A stretch of 44,161 bases of DNA, from IMG/VR virus record IMGVR_UViG_3300021197_000255, positions 1 through 44,161 of that record; one strand, written 5' to 3'. The notes under the pieces were generated by a model, which was given only the letters and a program-made list of their open reading frames with translations, had not been told where the DNA came from and did no database searches. Both the position numbers and the translations under genes were made by a program. Positions 21,807-29,109 of the stretch are shown in pieces; positions within the stretch are counted from its first letter, which is position 1, and every line of letters starts with the position of its first letter. The DNA comes from a virus.

Positions 21807-22305
21807 ATCAGGCGCTCGTAAACGCCGCGTCCCCCGCCTTAAAAAACTTATAAAGCCAGATGGAAATAAATATGATTCTATTTGGGAAGCTCTACTGCAT
21901 GAGTCAATACTTAAAGATTGGGAACATCATGTTGATTATGTAGAGTATGTAATTGAACACAAATATGAACCTGATTTTGTGCGTATGATAGACGGCAAGA
22001 AAATACTTTTAGAATCTAAAGGTAGGTTTTGGGACTTTGCAGAATACAATAAGTATATCTGGATTAAAAAATATTTACCTGAAGATACTGAATTAGTATT
22101 TTTGTTTGCCAACCCATCTGCCCCTATGCCGGGGGCAAAGCGCAGAAAAGATGGCACTAAAAGATCTCACGCTGAATGGGCGTGGAAGAATGGGTTCAGA
22201 TGGTTTAGTGAAGACAGTATCCCTGATTCGTGGATTGATGTAAAAGCTAAAGAGTCTGAAGAGTTTAAAAATAGAAACAGTAAACTTAACTTGGAGATGG
22301 AATGA
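21793..22305 (+). CDS. endonuclease I (Holliday-junction resolvase), T7 gp3-like, 170 aa
   Basis: GTG 21793 starts the product MARVKSGARKRRVPRLKKLI. The T7 endonuclease I acids are present: Glu in YDSIWEALLHE, Asp in YEPDFV, and E-x-K in LLESKGR. It cuts branched DNA, resolves concatemers before packaging and breaks down host DNA. T7 gp3 has 149 residues; the extra length here is at the N-terminal basic arm and the C-terminus. It follows the exonuclease, as in T7-like replication modules. Confidence 0.92.
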   Translation: MARVKSGARKRRVPRLKKLIKPDGNKYDSIWEALLHESILKDWEHHVDYVEYVIEHKYEPDFVRMIDGKKILLESKGRFWDFAEYNKYIWIKKYLPEDTELVFLFANPSAPMPGAKRRKDGTKRSHAEWAWKNGFRWFSEDSIPDSWIDVKAKESEEFKNRNSKLNLEME

Positions 22306-22688
22306 GTATTGATGATGCGACACCAGAAGAGTGGAATTCTCTGAGGGATAAGACAATAGGAAGAGACAATAAGTTTCTGGAGTGGCTTGATGACGAAGAA
22401 GACGTACCTAATGATCATCCTTTATTCGGCGAAAATATACCTGATAATAGTAGTAAAGATGCTGTTAACAGTCCTGCTCACTACAATAACGGGAATGTAG
22501 AATGCATTGATGCTATACAGGCGATGCTTACGCCTGATGAGTTTGTAGGTTATCTGCGTGGTAACTCTTTGAAGTACCGCTGGAGATTCAGATACAAGAA
22601 GAAGCCTATAGAAGACCTACGCAAAGCTTGTTGGTACGAGGAGCGTTTGCTCAGGTTCTTGATGGAGAATCAGGATGTCTTGGGATAG
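22302..22688 (+). CDS. DUF3310 protein, 128 aa
   Basis: An acidic N-half leads to the DUF3310 signature AVNSPAHYNNGNVECIDAI, GYLRGNSLKYRWR, KKPIEDLRKACWY and ERLLRFL. The family includes T7 gp1.7, a nucleotide kinase-like protein that confers sensitivity to dideoxythymidine. It is coupled to endonuclease I by ATGA. A nucleotide-metabolism role fits with the following ribonucleotide reductase. Confidence 0.9.
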   Translation: MSIDDATPEEWNSLRDKTIGRDNKFLEWLDDEEDVPNDHPLFGENIPDNSSKDAVNSPAHYNNGNVECIDAIQAMLTPDEFVGYLRGNSLKYRWRFRYKKKPIEDLRKACWYEERLLRFLMENQDVLG

Positions 22689-22839
22689 GAAAGAAGAACG
22701 TAGGGAAAGGTTTCAAAAGCGTAAACAATCTAAAAACAAAGCACGTACCAGAGGGTATAGGCAGTCACAGTTAAGAGAGAAGGAAGACATTGATGACATT
22801 AAAAACTGGGAAGATGAATTACTTAGGAATAGAGATTGA
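22675..22839 (+). CDS. Arg/Lys/Glu-rich small protein, 54 aa
   Basis: ATG 22675 to TGA 22839 encodes MSWDRKEERRERFQKRKQSK and KNKARTRGYRQSQLREKED, highly charged and probably helical. It overlaps DUF3310 by 14 bases and NrdA by 47 in a different frame. It could bind nucleic acid. It is too short for reliable family assignment; its plausibility rests on composition and on the chained overlaps. Confidence 0.6.
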   Translation: MSWDRKEERRERFQKRKQSKNKARTRGYRQSQLREKEDIDDIKNWEDELLRNRD

Positions 22840-24676
22840 CTACGACAAAGAAGAACTACTAAATGAGTTCTCTTTAGAAACTTTAAAAGACAGATACTTT
22901 TGGGAAGATGAAACACATGCTCAAGAAGCTTTCGCACGGGCTGCTGTATACAGTGCTACTTATCAAGGACATACTGACTTCAATCTTGCACAGCGACTTT
23001 ATAATTACGCAAGTTCTAATTGGTTCATGTTTAGCACTCCTATCCTTAGCAACGGGGGAACCAAACGTGGTTTACCTATCTCTTGCTTTCTTAATTATGT
23101 TCCTGATTCAAGGCGTGGTCTATCTGATCACTATGATGAGAACATATGGCTCGCAAGTTCGGGTGGAGGCTTGGGTGGATATTGGGGTGATGTTAGGAGT
23201 AATGGGGTATCTACTGCTAACGGTAGTGAGTCTACTGGTAGCATTCCATTCATGCATGTTGTAGACAGTCAGATGCTTGCTTTCAATCAAGGTGTTACTA
23301 GGAGAGGTTCTTATGCGGCGTACATGGATATTAGTCATCCAGAAATTGAAGAGTTTATTGCAATGCGGAAGACTACTGGAGGTGATCTCAATCGCAAGTG
23401 CCTTAACCTGCATAACGGTGTCAGTATATCTGATGAGTTCTTATACTCCGTACAGCACGACTTACCTTGGAGACTCATTGACCCTAAATCTAAACAAGCA
23501 ATCAAAACAATTCAAGCGCGTGACTTATGGTGGCAGCTAATACACACCAGAGCAGAAACAGGCGAGCCATATATTGTTAACCTTGACCGCTGCAATGAGG
23601 CCCTGCCACAACAGCAGAAAGACTTAGGACTTAAAGTGCGTCAAAGTAATTTATGTTCTGAGATTACTCTACCTACTAGCGAAGAACGTACAGCAGTTTG
23701 CTGCTTGTCCAGTGTTAACTTAGAATACTTTGATGAGTGGAAAGACGATGAGTTGTTTATTAGTGACCTAGTTACCATGCTGGATAACACATTAGAACAC
23801 TTTATTGATAATGCTATACAAACAGTAGGTATATTAGAACAGTGCGATACCTTACAGGAGTTTAAGTATCATGTTGACTTGGATAAAAAAGGTTTTACAA
23901 AAGCCGCTTATAGTGCATATAGAGAACGGGCGATTGGTCTTGGTGCGATGGGCTTTCATTCTTATCTTCAACGTAATGGAATCCCTTTTGAAGGAATGTA
24001 CGCTGCCAGCTTTAACAATAGATCCTTTAAACATATCAAGGAAAGAGCTACTGAAGCTAGTGTACAGTTGGCTGGATCTAGGGGCGAAGCTCCTGATATG
24101 GTTGGGAGTGGTCGCCGTAACTCACATCTGCTTGCTATTGCTCCTAACGCCAGCAGCAGTATTATATGTGGTGGAACGAGTCCTAGTATTGAGCCTACGA
24201 GGGCTAACGTATTTACGCACAAGACTTTAACAGGTTCTTACAAAGTAAAGAACAAGTACTTGGAGAAGTTACTAGATGAGAAAGGGATCAATACTGAAAA
24301 GACTTGGAAAGAAATCGCCGCTAATGAAGGCTCTGTGGAAACTTTGGAAGCGTTATCTGAAGAAGAGAAAGAAGTCTTTAAAACCGCACCGTCTATTAAC
24401 CAGATATGGGTTATTGAACACGCGCTCCAAAGACAAAAGTATGTCTGTCAAGCGCAGTCAGTAAACTTATTCTTCATACCGCCACCAGCTACAGCAGATC
24501 AGGAGGTACATGATGAGTATCTGGAATATATTAATAATGTACATTGGCTGGGAGCTAACAAACTCAAATCTATGTATTACCTCCGCTCTAATGCAGCTAG
24601 AAATACAGAGAATGTTAATATTAAAATACCAAGAATTAACTTAGAAGAAGGGGAGTGTTTAAGCTGTGAAGGTTAA
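22793..24676 (+). CDS. nrdA: ribonucleotide reductase class I alpha subunit, 627 aa
   Basis: Reduces ribonucleoside diphosphates to deoxy forms. ATG 22793 with AAGGA upstream is preferred to TTG 22790. The N-terminal cysteine is in GLPISCFLN; the radical cysteine and glutamate are in SNLCSEITLPT; the third cysteine is in AVCCLSSVNLEYF. A phosphate-binding loop NASSSIICGGTSPSIEP and a C-terminal GECLSCEG (swinging-arm cysteines) follow. There is no ATP cone, so activity is probably not down-regulated by dATP. NrdB is encoded seven genes later. Confidence 0.93.
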   Translation: MTLKTGKMNYLGIEIDYDKEELLNEFSLETLKDRYFWEDETHAQEAFARAAVYSATYQGHTDFNLAQRLYNYASSNWFMFSTPILSNGGTKRGLPISCFLNYVPDSRRGLSDHYDENIWLASSGGGLGGYWGDVRSNGVSTANGSESTGSIPFMHVVDSQMLAFNQGVTRRGSYAAYMDISHPEIEEFIAMRKTTGGDLNRKCLNLHNGVSISDEFLYSVQHDLPWRLIDPKSKQAIKTIQARDLWWQLIHTRAETGEPYIVNLDRCNEALPQQQKDLGLKVRQSNLCSEITLPTSEERTAVCCLSSVNLEYFDEWKDDELFISDLVTMLDNTLEHFIDNAIQTVGILEQCDTLQEFKYHVDLDKKGFTKAAYSAYRERAIGLGAMGFHSYLQRNGIPFEGMYAASFNNRSFKHIKERATEASVQLAGSRGEAPDMVGSGRRNSHLLAIAPNASSSIICGGTSPSIEPTRANVFTHKTLTGSYKVKNKYLEKLLDEKGINTEKTWKEIAANEGSVETLEALSEEEKEVFKTAPSINQIWVIEHALQRQKYVCQAQSVNLFFIPPPATADQEVHDEYLEYINNVHWLGANKLKSMYYLRSNAARNTENVNIKIPRINLEEGECLSCEG

Positions 24677-24851
24677 ATTATTTTTACTGTTATTATTGTT
24701 ACCTGCCTGTGCCACTGACGGTACTCAACGAAGCAAATGGGATTACTACAGTCCTAAAAATACAAAGTGTCCAGATTCTCACATAGCAGTATGTAGGAAA
24801 TATGGCCCCCATATGATTTGTGAATGCAGAAAGAAGACCAAACATGTCTAA
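24666..24851 (+). CDS. small lipoprotein, 61 aa
   Basis: GTG 24666 overlaps the NrdA end. MKVKLFLLLLLLPACATDG is a signal peptide with a lipobox (L-P-A-C), so the mature protein would be a lipid-anchored 46-residue peptide with four further cysteines (CPDS, CRKYG, CECRKK). A periplasmic or outer-leaflet role such as superinfection exclusion or spanin-like help in lysis is possible. Its position inside the nucleotide operon is odd. Confidence 0.7.
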   Translation: MKVKLFLLLLLLPACATDGTQRSKWDYYSPKNTKCPDSHIAVCRKYGPHMICECRKKTKHV

Positions 24852-25089
24852 GCATCCAATAGAAAACTGTCAGTATTATATATGGGAAGAAGATAGGCTT
24901 GCATCTTACGAAGAGTTCAAAGAATTCTACGCTGCAAAAGAAGTTGAGGATACTAAGTTTAAAAACTTTTGTATCCAGCAGTGGGCTGAGTATGCAATGA
25001 ATTATAACAAACTAGATAAACTTAGTTTTAGAATATGGACTGCTAGAAATGAGAAGGAGTTAAAAGAAAAATGGAAGACCACAAATTAA
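24844..25089 (+). CDS. hypothetical acidic protein, 81 aa
   Basis: ATG 24844 overlaps the lipoprotein end. The product MSKHPIENCQYYIWEEDRLA is aromatic and charged, with FKEFYAAKEVEDTKFKNFCI and KELKEKWKTTN. No domain is recognised. The frame upstream to 24820 lacks a better start. It overlaps the next gene by 19 bases. Confidence 0.65.
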   Translation: MSKHPIENCQYYIWEEDRLASYEEFKEFYAAKEVEDTKFKNFCIQQWAEYAMNYNKLDKLSFRIWTARNEKELKEKWKTTN

Positions 25090-25271
25090 AAGCATTAAAG
25101 AGCATGTACAAAGCTCAGATAATGTGGGCTGGTTCAGAGCTTAAAAACTATCTTGAGAATCCAGCAGCCGTAGGCGAGCATACAATGCTTGAAACTATGG
25201 ACGAGTTAGTAGGTAAGATAGCTGAAGCAGAAGATAAACTAGTTGTACTAGAGACTTTTTTCAATGAGTGA
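25071..25271 (+). CDS. hypothetical helical protein, 66 aa
   Basis: MEDHKLKALKSMYKAQIMWA is largely helical, with LENPAAVGEHTMLETMDELV and AEAEDKLVVLETFFNE. Overlaps the preceding gene by 19 bases and the oxygenase by eight. Its function is unknown. Confidence 0.65.
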   Translation: MEDHKLKALKSMYKAQIMWAGSELKNYLENPAAVGEHTMLETMDELVGKIAEAEDKLVVLETFFNE

Positions 25272-25974
25272 CATACGATTTAGGGACGAAATAAAATATA
25301 AAATGCTGCCACTACCTTCTGTGTTTATGATGGAGGCAGACTTTCCTATAGAGCATGTAGATACTTTAAATACTTTTCTAGATGATCTACTGTTACAAGA
25401 AGATAGGCTTACTGCTGCTGATACTCTTGTAGGACAGATCCAAGCAGGTGAGCAACTACGTATGGATCATACTCACAAGGACTTACAACACGTTAGAGCA
25501 TATCTACAGAACATGGCTGTACACTACGTTGGTCAGTTCTTTGAGAACACAGGACAAGCATTAGATGGTGATAGACAGATAGACATAGATGAGTTGTGGT
25601 CTGTACACAGTTACGAAGGTGACTATAATCCTATACATGACCACGGCACTAAGACTATAATGGGGATTAGTTGCACAACATGGACTAAAGTTCCAGAACA
25701 AATAGAAAAACTAAATGCACCACACATAGGAGATTTTAGTTACTACAATGCTTCAGGGTGTGTTGATGGATTCTTAGAATTTGTTTATGGCCAAAGCGCA
25801 GTTAATGATAAAGAACGACTAAAGCCTACACAGGCAGTAGTATTTAAACCAGAGATAGGTAAGATATACTTCTTTCCTTCTTGGCTACAACACATGGTAT
25901 ACCCATTCAAAGGTGAAGGAGAGCGCCGTACTGTAGCTGCAAACTTAAACGCATTCCCAGTGGAGAAACAATGA
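25264..25974 (+). CDS. 2OG-Fe(II) oxygenase-like protein, 236 aa
   Basis: The double-stranded beta-helix pattern is visible: HSYEGDYNPIHDHG (His125, Asp126, His127 give the first iron ligands), GISCTTWTKVP, IYFFPSWLQHMVYPF (distal His), and GERRTVAANLNAF with the Arg that would bind 2-oxoglutarate. This fits the putative 2OG-Fe(II) oxygenases common in marine phages, whose substrate is unknown (DNA, protein or metabolite). It sits between the two reductase genes, coupled by ATGA to the MazG-like gene, so a nucleotide- or DNA-related substrate is attractive. Confidence 0.82.
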   Translation: MSDIRFRDEIKYKMLPLPSVFMMEADFPIEHVDTLNTFLDDLLLQEDRLTAADTLVGQIQAGEQLRMDHTHKDLQHVRAYLQNMAVHYVGQFFENTGQALDGDRQIDIDELWSVHSYEGDYNPIHDHGTKTIMGISCTTWTKVPEQIEKLNAPHIGDFSYYNASGCVDGFLEFVYGQSAVNDKERLKPTQAVVFKPEIGKIYFFPSWLQHMVYPFKGEGERRTVAANLNAFPVEKQ

Positions 25975-26276
25975 ATAGAACAATGGTAGATTTAGTGACT
26001 CTTTGGAGTTACGAAAAAGGTATCATAAACAACAGCACACCACTTGCACAGTTTGCAAAGCTTGTATCAGAGATAGGAGAACTCGGCGATAACATTGCTA
26101 AGCAACGAGATATTGCAGACGATATAGGCGACTGCCTTGTGGTGTTAAACACACTAGCAGTTATGCACGACACAGACCTAGACCAGTGTTTACGTGTAGC
26201 TTACTTAGATATTAAAGATCGTAAAGGCCATATGAACAGTAATGGCGTATTTATAAAAGAAGGAGATGTGGCTTGA
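25971..26276 (+). CDS. MazG-like nucleotide pyrophosphohydrolase, 101 aa
   Basis: A compact all-helical protein with the metal motif E-x-x-E in SEIGELGDN and D-x-x-D in DDIGDCLVVL; the canonical second motif is E-x-x-D, so one Glu is Asp here. It would hydrolyse NTPs or alarmones such as (p)ppGpp. In phages such proteins are thought to adjust the host nucleotide state. It is coupled to the oxygenase and to a 55-residue protein downstream. Confidence 0.85.
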   Translation: MNRTMVDLVTLWSYEKGIINNSTPLAQFAKLVSEIGELGDNIAKQRDIADDIGDCLVVLNTLAVMHDTDLDQCLRVAYLDIKDRKGHMNSNGVFIKEGDVA

Positions 26277-26440
26277 AGGAGTTACCTGAAATAACTGTTA
26301 AAAGCGTTATAGAAAATGAAGATGGTTCTGGAAGTGTAGAATTAGACTTAGATCCTGCGGCAGTAAAATTATTACTTGATATAGGATTTACGCAGCTATT
26401 AGCAGAACATTTAGAAAGTACAAAGGAAAAAGAAGTATGA
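26273..26440 (+). CDS. small acidic protein, TTG start, 55 aa
   Basis: TTG 26273 overlaps the MazG-like stop, with AAGGAG eight bases upstream. It encodes MKELPEITVKSVIENEDGSG, then SVELDLDPAAVKLLLDIGFT and an acidic-basic end, a small alpha/beta arrangement. Its stop overlaps the NrdB start (ATGA). The strong ribosome site and exact fit support it despite the unusual start codon. Function unknown. Confidence 0.7.
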   Translation: MKELPEITVKSVIENEDGSGSVELDLDPAAVKLLLDIGFTQLLAEHLESTKEKEV

Positions 26441-27399
26441 GCTTACTAGACACTAGAGATTACTACAAACCATTTGAGCATCCTTGGATGTTTGATTACT
26501 ACTCACAGCAAAATCAGATGCACTGGTTCCCTGAAGATGTACCACTGCACAATGATGTAAAAGATTGGCAAGACTTAGATGAGTCTGAAAAGAATTTACT
26601 TACACAGATCTTTAGATTGTTTACTCAGTCTGATGTAGATGTTGGGTCTGGTTATGTTGATCGTTACATGAAGATTTTTAAGAAGCCTGAAGCACGTATG
26701 ATGATGGGTGCCTTTCATAACATGGAGTCAATACATCAACACGCTTACAGTCTGCTACTAGACACCGTAGGAATGCCAGAGGTAGAGTATAAGGCGTTTG
26801 CAGAGTATGAGGCTATGGCAGATAAGCATGAGTATATCGACGGTGTGCGGGTCACTAAGGGCGATAGACAGTCCATTGCCAAGGCGCTGGCTATCTACTC
26901 AGCCTTTACTGAAGGGCTACAGTTGTTCTCCAGCTTCATAATCCTTTTAAACTTCCCACGCTTCGGTAAGATGAAGGGCATGGGACAGATTATTACATAT
27001 AGCATACGCGATGAGTCTATGCACGTAGAGGCAATGACCAAGCTGTTCAGAGAGTTTATTCAAGAAAACATTGAACTGTGGACTGATGACTTCAAAGCTG
27101 AGATCTATCAGGCATGTCGTGAGATGGTTGATCTAGAGGATAGATTCTTGGATCTTGTGTTTGAACAAGGCGACATACGTGGACTAACAAAGAAAGAGAT
27201 GCAGCAGTACATTAGGTACATTGCAGACCGTAGGCTGCTACAGCTAGGCTTAAAACCTAATTACAATGTAAAAGATAATCCACTAGATTGGCTTGATGAT
27301 GTGTTGGGTGTAGAGCATCAAAACTTCTTTGAAGGCCGTGCAACTACTTATATGAAGGCGGGGCTACGTGGTAACGTAGAAAAAGTGAAGTTTGCATGA
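26437..27399 (+). CDS. nrdB: ribonucleotide reductase class I beta subunit, 320 aa
   Basis: Iron-binding helices show the first acid in FTQSDVDVG, Glu and His in MESIHQHAY, Glu in EGLQLFSSF, and Glu and His in RDESMHVEA. The Tyr four residues after the first His (HQHAY) is at the radical position, so a tyrosyl-radical enzyme is expected. It generates the radical used by NrdA. The gene is in the same operon, seven genes downstream of nrdA. Confidence 0.94.
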   Translation: MSLLDTRDYYKPFEHPWMFDYYSQQNQMHWFPEDVPLHNDVKDWQDLDESEKNLLTQIFRLFTQSDVDVGSGYVDRYMKIFKKPEARMMMGAFHNMESIHQHAYSLLLDTVGMPEVEYKAFAEYEAMADKHEYIDGVRVTKGDRQSIAKALAIYSAFTEGLQLFSSFIILLNFPRFGKMKGMGQIITYSIRDESMHVEAMTKLFREFIQENIELWTDDFKAEIYQACREMVDLEDRFLDLVFEQGDIRGLTKKEMQQYIRYIADRRLLQLGLKPNYNVKDNPLDWLDDVLGVEHQNFFEGRATTYMKAGLRGNVEKVKFA

Positions 27400-27605
27400 A
27401 AGAAGGTAATATAATATCTTTTAAAGTATTTGTAAATTCGCAAGGCATTCTAATGACAGAGCATTCTAGAGTACCTGATAAAGATTTACATAAAGTATTT
27501 AATAGTTATGACATGGCTTACATTACACGCATATTAAATACAACAGACCCTAAGTTAAAAAACTTACACGAAGAAATACAACAAGATTTAGAGGTATTAA
27601 AATGA
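27396..27605 (+). CDS. hypothetical protein, 69 aa
   Basis: MKEGNIISFKVFVNSQGILM begins a small alpha/beta protein with HSRVPDKDLHKVFNSYDMAY and a helical end. It overlaps NrdB by ATGA and the next gene by four bases. No cysteines suggest a glutaredoxin, and no family is recognised. Confidence 0.65.
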   Translation: MKEGNIISFKVFVNSQGILMTEHSRVPDKDLHKVFNSYDMAYITRILNTTDPKLKNLHEEIQQDLEVLK

Positions 27606-27772
27606 CAATAAGCGAGGTTTTTAATTTTTGTGTTTACGTGTTGCAAGTAATTGGTAATTATACAGGCTGGGGCTACGAACTAGCTAACATAATTATTTTT
27701 ATTTTTATTCAGCCTTTACTTATACTTTTATTTGCAGGATTGTGGTTGCGTGGAAAGTATACTACCACTTAA
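27602..27772 (+). CDS. small membrane protein, 56 aa
   Basis: ATG 27602 to TAA 27772. After MTISEVFNFCVYVLQVIG comes a strongly hydrophobic segment of about 20 residues (IIIFIFIQPLLILLFAGLW) and a basic tail LRGKYTTT, so one transmembrane helix with a basic C-end. It is the last rightward gene and overlaps the end of the leftward operon by 11 bases. A role in host membrane change is possible. Confidence 0.65.
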   Translation: MTISEVFNFCVYVLQVIGNYTGWGYELANIIIFIFIQPLLILLFAGLWLRGKYTTT

Positions 27773-28076
27773 CTTTGTCAGCCCAGTAAGCTGCTGACAT
27801 CTTGCCACGTTTAATGTTTTTAGCGTGTCGAGCTTTGAAAGACTTACGTTTAGCTTTCATTCTAGCTGACTCACCTGCTTTAGGTTTACCTGCTGTTTTA
27901 GCTCCTTTCTGTCCAAAACGAATAGTCTTTATGTTATCCCCTTCTTTGGCTACTACAATATGAGACTTCTTTGGATGGTTAGGAGTTCTTTTTGGTTTAT
28001 TAAAACCAGACACACCCGCCCTAGCTAGTCTAGGATCACGCTTAGACTTACCGCCTTTTTTATAATCTTCTCTCAT
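27762..28076 (-). CDS. Lys-rich conserved phage protein, DUF6321-like, 104 aa
   Basis: A strongly basic protein (MREDYKKGGKSKRDPRLARAGVSGFN start) with KRTPNHPKKSHIVVAKEG, IRFGQKGAKTAG, RRK-like SFKARHAKNIKRGKMSAA and YWADKVKW. This order matches a protein widely present in marine phages that I associate with DUF6321. No membrane segment. It is the last gene of the leftward run and its end overlaps a rightward gene. A DNA- or virion-associated role is plausible. Confidence 0.8.
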   Translation of the reverse strand: MREDYKKGGKSKRDPRLARAGVSGFNKPKRTPNHPKKSHIVVAKEGDNIKTIRFGQKGAKTAGKPKAGESARMKAKRKSFKARHAKNIKRGKMSAAYWADKVKW

Positions 28077-28318
28077 TTCTTTCTATAGCTCCTTGTCTTT
28101 TTCGCAATCTTCTTAGGCTGCTTGCTATGCTGCTTACCCTTCTTAGTGTCTTCACGCTTCTTACGTGTAGTCGCTGCATATTCTTTAGATGATAAAGATT
28201 TAATAGCTTTCTCAGGCAGGTAACGCTCTCCAGTTTCACTAGATTTTTTACCAGACTTAGTACGCCACTTCTGCTTTGTCCAAGATTTCAAAGACTTTTG
28301 AGATTTTTTAAGTGCCAT
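28073..28318 (-). CDS. Lys-rich DUF5872-like protein, 81 aa
   Basis: The product LKSWTKQKWRTKSGKKSSET followed by GERYLPEKAIKSLSSKEYAA and a lysine-rich end resembles small proteins of the DUF5872 kind seen in many marine phages. It is more than a quarter Lys, with no cysteine and no membrane part. It overlaps its downstream neighbour by four bases (ATGA) and its upstream neighbour by TAATG. Function unknown; nucleic-acid or capsid association is suggested by charge. Confidence 0.78.
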   Translation of the reverse strand: MALKKSQKSLKSWTKQKWRTKSGKKSSETGERYLPEKAIKSLSSKEYAATTRKKREDTKKGKQHSKQPKKIAKKTRSYRKK

Positions 28319-28407
28319 TATTGATCATGTCCTTTGTCTTGCTGCTGTTTTATCCACTCTTCAAGTTCTTTTTTACTTCTTGTTTTTTGTTGGGCTTGTT
28401 TTGCCAT
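28318..28407 (-). CDS. micro-protein, 29 aa
   Basis: ATG 28407 is preceded by AGGAGGAAGC, a near-perfect ribosome site, and the frame ends with TAATG on the next gene start. The product MAKQAQQKTRSKKELEEWIK plus QQQDKGHDQ is a single charged helix. It overlaps the end of the 100-residue gene by 35 bases. Confidence 0.55.
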   Translation of the reverse strand: MAKQAQQKTRSKKELEEWIKQQQDKGHDQ

Positions 28408-28675
28408 GCTTCCTCCTAAGAGCTTCTTTAGCTTTCTTAGCTATGTCTGCTTGTTTGGACTTACCAGCTACTTTGGCTCGCTGCTCCATTACAGTAAGTA
28501 TCTGTATCTTACGAGCGTAAGGTTTACTGATACCTTTTACTTTACGAGCAGTGTCTCTAGCGTCTTGGACAGTGGCATATTTAATACGCACAGTATCTTT
28601 AGGATTTTCATCCGTATACAAACGTCTGCCACTGCCCTTTGGCTTTTTACCTGTTCCTTTTTTAGGATCTGCCAT
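28373..28675 (-). CDS. Lys/Arg-rich conserved phage protein, 100 aa
   Basis: The opening MADPKKGTGKKPKGSGRRLY and then TDENPKDTVRIKYATVQDAR is one I know from many marine phage genomes, followed by KVKGISKPYARKIQILTVME and a basic tail. It has no named function. Strong positive charge and late-operon position suggest a virion-associated or DNA-binding role. It overlaps the end of the YRG-repeat gene upstream by 14 bases. Confidence 0.78.
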   Translation of the reverse strand: MADPKKGTGKKPKGSGRRLYTDENPKDTVRIKYATVQDARDTARKVKGISKPYARKIQILTVMEQRAKVAGKSKQADIAKKAKEALRRKHGKTSPTKNKK

Positions 28676-28826
28676 CCCATTTTACTCCACGATAAATGCC
28701 CTTCTTTGGCTTTGAAGTCTCTTCAGTTGTGCCTTTATGTTTGACACCCCTGTAAACTCCCTTCTTAGCTATAACCTTCTCTTCTTTCTGAGAACCCACA
28801 CGCAAACCTCTATAGTAATTATCCAT
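28662..28826 (-). CDS. YRG-repeat micro-protein controlled by a glutamine riboswitch, 54 aa
   Basis: The start chosen is ATG 28826, with GGAGG eight bases upstream; the longer frame to 28859 has none. The product MDNYYRGLRVGSQKEEKV has repeated units YYRGLR, KKGVYRGVKHKG and KKGIYRGVKWDG. A glutamine-type riboswitch lies 34 bases upstream. Small peptides of this type follow the Downstream-peptide riboswitch in cyanobacteria and their phages and, for cellular homologues, interact with nitrogen-metabolism enzymes; whether this one does is unknown. Confidence 0.75.
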   Translation of the reverse strand: MDNYYRGLRVGSQKEEKVIAKKGVYRGVKHKGTTEETSKPKKGIYRGVKWDGRS

Positions 28827-28860
28827 AGTATACCTCCAGTTAGTATTGAAATTAATCAAT

Positions 28861-28907
28861 GCGTTCCTTCGACACCATGCCTACTTCCGTCCCAATAGGG
28901 ATGAACG
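28861..28907 (-). ncRNA. glutamine riboswitch (glnA / Downstream-peptide class)
   Basis: Read on the minus strand, CGTTCATCCC, then TATT, GGGACGGAAGTAGGC, ATGGT, and GTCGAAGGAACGC match the glnA/Downstream-peptide consensus: P1 is CGTTC with GAACG, P2 is CCC-TATT-GGG, and the invariant ACGGAAGTAGG and CGAAGGAACG segments are intact. These RNAs bind L-glutamine and control the gene just downstream. Here that is the YRG-repeat protein, whose ribosome site is about 25 bases further on. Confidence 0.87.
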
Positions 28908-28919
28908 TGTTAAGTTAAA

Positions 28920-29108
28920 TTATTTGTATCCACCTCCTGCGGCTTTGTATTCTTTAGCGAGCCTCTGTGCTTTACGCGCACTCCATTGTCCCGGCTTCCC
29001 GCCGCTTGAACTTGCTTTAATCTTGTTGAATAGTCGTTTACGCATGGTAGGCTTAGTGTAGTTACCAGCCTCATTTACCCTAGATTTACTTTTTTTCTTA
29101 GCAGCCAT
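28920..29108 (-). CDS. conserved marine-phage basic protein, 62 aa
   Basis: ATG 29108 (AGAGGAA upstream) gives MAAKKKSKSRVNEAGNYTKP, then MRKRLFNKIKASSSGGKPGQ and WSARKAQRLAKEYKAAGGGY. I recall nearly the same sentence from many marine phages, including T4-like cyanophages, with no assigned function. It is basic and probably helical at the C-end. The longer frame upstream lacks a ribosome site. Confidence 0.82.
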   Translation of the reverse strand: MAAKKKSKSRVNEAGNYTKPTMRKRLFNKIKASSSGGKPGQWSARKAQRLAKEYKAAGGGYK

Positions 29109-29109
29109 A

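Noticed and set aside
22908-23264. 118-codon frame within nrdA
   Set aside because: It is a shadow frame of a clear enzyme gene with catalytic motifs in the other frame.
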